From: Candidatus Segatella papionis
Lineage (GTDB): Bacteria > Bacteroidota > Bacteroidia > Bacteroidales > Bacteroidaceae
Length of the DNA stretch: 13,570 bases
Assembly: GCA_002297965.1 (NCBI GenBank)
Contig: DBLF01000099.1
Location: 6,731-20,300 of the forward strand
Direction of reading: 5' to 3'
Shown here: in pieces, positions 12,445 to 13,570 of the stretch
Position numbering within the stretch: the stretch's first letter is position 1
How the letters are laid out: the number at the start of each line of letters is the position of its first letter
Position numbers and translations under genes: made by a program
The notes under the pieces: model-generated
What the model saw: the letters and a program-made list of their open reading frames with translations, nothing else
Databases searched by the model: none
What the model was told of the DNA's origin: nothing

Positions 12445-13220
12445 TACAATCCCAAGAGGAAGGTCTCTCCCTTACGGAAGAACAACTGATGACCCTTGGC
12501 ATTGAGATGGGCGGTATCGTTAGGTCCCTGAAAATAGATTTTTCGGAAAGCCTCATCCCAAACGTAGATGCCCGAACGCTCGGCGGCATTGAATACAGGG
12601 ATGGAATACTTGCCACACACCTTTACCATCGTAGCAATCACCTCATTGAATCCCGCTCTCGGCACACGCCATGGGGTGACGAAAGCCAACTTAGCCGTAG
12701 GGTATTTCGCTATCAAGCCACGGCAGAGGCTATCCAGTCCGACCTCAAATTGCAGGATGGTTCCCTTGCCACGACCGATATAGTCGGCATCGTTGTGACC
12801 ACCTATCACCAATACATAGTCGGCGGAGTCATTCATCTCCTTGTAATACTCCAGCATCGGCTCGCCCCAATTCTCGGCTCTGCGGTCGAAGACAAGGCAA
12901 CGTCCATTGCGCCCATAGTTGCGATAGTTCATCTTATACTTCTCAGCCACAAGATAGTGCCAAGCCTCCTCGTAAGGACGACGATGGTTCTTCACATAGC
13001 TATCCCCTATCACATTGATGGTCTTGCCATAGAGAGGGGCAGAGAGAATGCTGGCATCCGCCACCATTTTCTGGCCTTTGCTCTTACTCTGCTTGAGTTC
13101 TTTCTTGTTTTGCTTGAGCTCTTGCTTACTCTGTTGCTTCTCACCCTTGGCTTGCGCCACATGACAGTTCATTGTCAGCAACACGAAGGCAATGAACATC
13201 ATCCATTTTGTCTGTTTCAT
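12444..13220 (-). CDS. Exported SGNH/GDSL-type hydrolase
   Basis: The 258-residue protein has a signal peptide (1-24, cleavage after AQA), a Lys/Gln/Ser-rich linker (25-51, with the repeated phrase KQELKQNKKELKQSK) and an SGNH hydrolase domain (about 66-258). Catalytic blocks are visible: block I VIGDSYV with nucleophile Ser74, block II RNYGRNG around Gly103, block III VIGGHND with Asn143, and block V DTAHLNAKGH with Asp235 and His238. All four residues are present, so the enzyme should be active. Family members are esterases or lipases, often acting on acetylated polysaccharides, lipids or peptidoglycan; the substrate here is unknown. It probably acts in the periplasm or outside the cell. 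It starts 14 bp after the putative PIN-domain gene, so the two may be co-transcribed, and it converges with hipT, with only six bases between the two coding regions. Confidence 0.88.
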   Translation of the reverse strand: MKQTKWMMFIAFVLLTMNCHVAQAKGEKQQSKQELKQNKKELKQSKSKGQKMVADASILSAPLYGKTINVIGDSYVKNHRRPYEEAWHYLVAEKYKMNYRNYGRNGRCLVFDRRAENWGEPMLEYYKEMNDSADYVLVIGGHNDADYIGRGKGTILQFEVGLDSLCRGLIAKYPTAKLAFVTPWRVPRAGFNEVIATMVKVCGKYSIPVFNAAERSGIYVWDEAFRKIYFQGPNDTAHLNAKGHQLFFRKGETFLLGL

Positions 13221-13234
13221 ATCTATTTTCTGTA

Positions 13235-13570
13235 TTATTTTCGTCTTCTTCTTGGAACTTCAACTGTTGGCTCGTATGCTTTCAAACCTTCGTCACCAGT
13301 AAAAATCTCCACTTCATATCCCAAATCGGTATAAAATTGTACTACTTCCACAATCGAAGCATCTCCTAAAGCTTGACCACCAATAACCGTCTCTTTCCAT
13401 TTTTCTGCTAACTTTTTCAAGTTCTCAGGATTCCACAAATTGCTTTGTTCCGTAAAAGCAGCCCAAGGAGAATTTTCATCGGCAGAGTCTATCATAATCT
13501 GTGCGAACTCCTCCCCAAGAAATTTTCTGTCACCAGAAGAATGAGCTATATGATTACCAGTCTCTATGAT
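13235..13570 (-). CDS. Putative PIN-domain protein, C-terminal part (cut by right edge)
   Basis: The frame is open from the right edge to a stop at 13235, giving 111 residues; the start lies outside the window. The Met at 13495 is internal, because the frame continues upstream with IIETGNHIAHSSGDRKFLGEEFAQ. The pattern suggests the second half of a PIN-type ribonuclease fold: acidic IIET early, GDASIVEVVQFYTDLGYEVE in the middle and VEIFTGDEGLKAYEP near the end, which would supply the middle Glu and the last two Asp of the four-acid PIN site. The tail ends PRRRRK. PIN proteins cut RNA and are often toxins, but no antitoxin partner can be seen, because the upstream side is missing. Family assignment is tentative. 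Confidence 0.6.
   Translation of the reverse strand: MIETGNHIAHSSGDRKFLGEEFAQIMIDSADENSPWAAFTEQSNLWNPENLKKLAEKWKETVIGGQALGDASIVEVVQFYTDLGYEVEIFTGDEGLKAYEPTVEVPRRRRK

Noticed and set aside
12489..13334. Long plus-strand open frame of 281 codons opposite the SGNH hydrolase
   Set aside because: It is the antisense shadow of a gene with clear catalytic blocks. The translated product has no recognisable domain.

Overview
The window looks like a chromosomal accessory region of a Bacteroidales bacterium, most likely of the Prevotella/Segatella group. The evidence is repeated promoter elements of the Bacteroidetes type (a TTTG-like -33 box, 19-20 bp, then TAnnTTTG, usually followed by CAC), A-rich leaders instead of strong Shine-Dalgarno sites, TonB-type outer-membrane proteins with an N-terminal STN domain, an ECF sigma factor with a DUF4974-type membrane regulator, and a YczE/YyaS/YitT-type membrane protein. 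Species assignment is inference.

Layout. (1) 1-1568, minus strand: the 5' part of a TonB-dependent receptor that runs off the left edge, preceded by a small His/Cys-rich membrane protein. I infer that they take up a metal, probably copper or zinc. Three 22-bp tandem repeats fill most of the gap between the two genes. (2) 1569-1966: a divergent promoter region with a 34-bp dyad. (3) 1967-2374, plus: a small exported FMN-binding protein, followed by a bidirectional terminator. (4) 2525-3265, minus: a polytopic membrane protein. (5) 3266-3664: a second divergent intergenic region with a 10-bp repeat array.

(6) 3665-9390, plus: a probable operon encoding an outer-membrane beta-barrel protein with an STN signalling domain, a surface-type lipoprotein, an ECF sigma factor and a single-span anti-sigma-like protein ending in an STN/DUF4974-type domain. 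Together they look like a complete cell-surface signalling unit. The sigma gene and the gap after it carry four separate short tandem duplications (30, 18, 27 and 26 bp).

(7) 9484-10678, plus: a decayed AAA-ATPase-like gene with one frameshift and no C-terminal nuclease domain. (8) 10720-12437, plus: a three-gene HipBST-type toxin-antitoxin operon (HTH protein, separate HipA N-terminal domain, kinase with an N-terminal zinc-finger-like module). It lies behind an alternating array of four GGTATAA-type operator sequences. (9) 12444-13570, minus: an exported SGNH hydrolase, preceded by the C-terminal part of a putative PIN-domain protein cut by the right edge.

The most interesting items are the HipBST operon with its operator array, the repeat-expanded sigma factor inside a self-contained signalling operon, and the tandem-repeat leader of the TonB receptor. 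I found no tRNA, rRNA, CRISPR array or intact insertion sequence.
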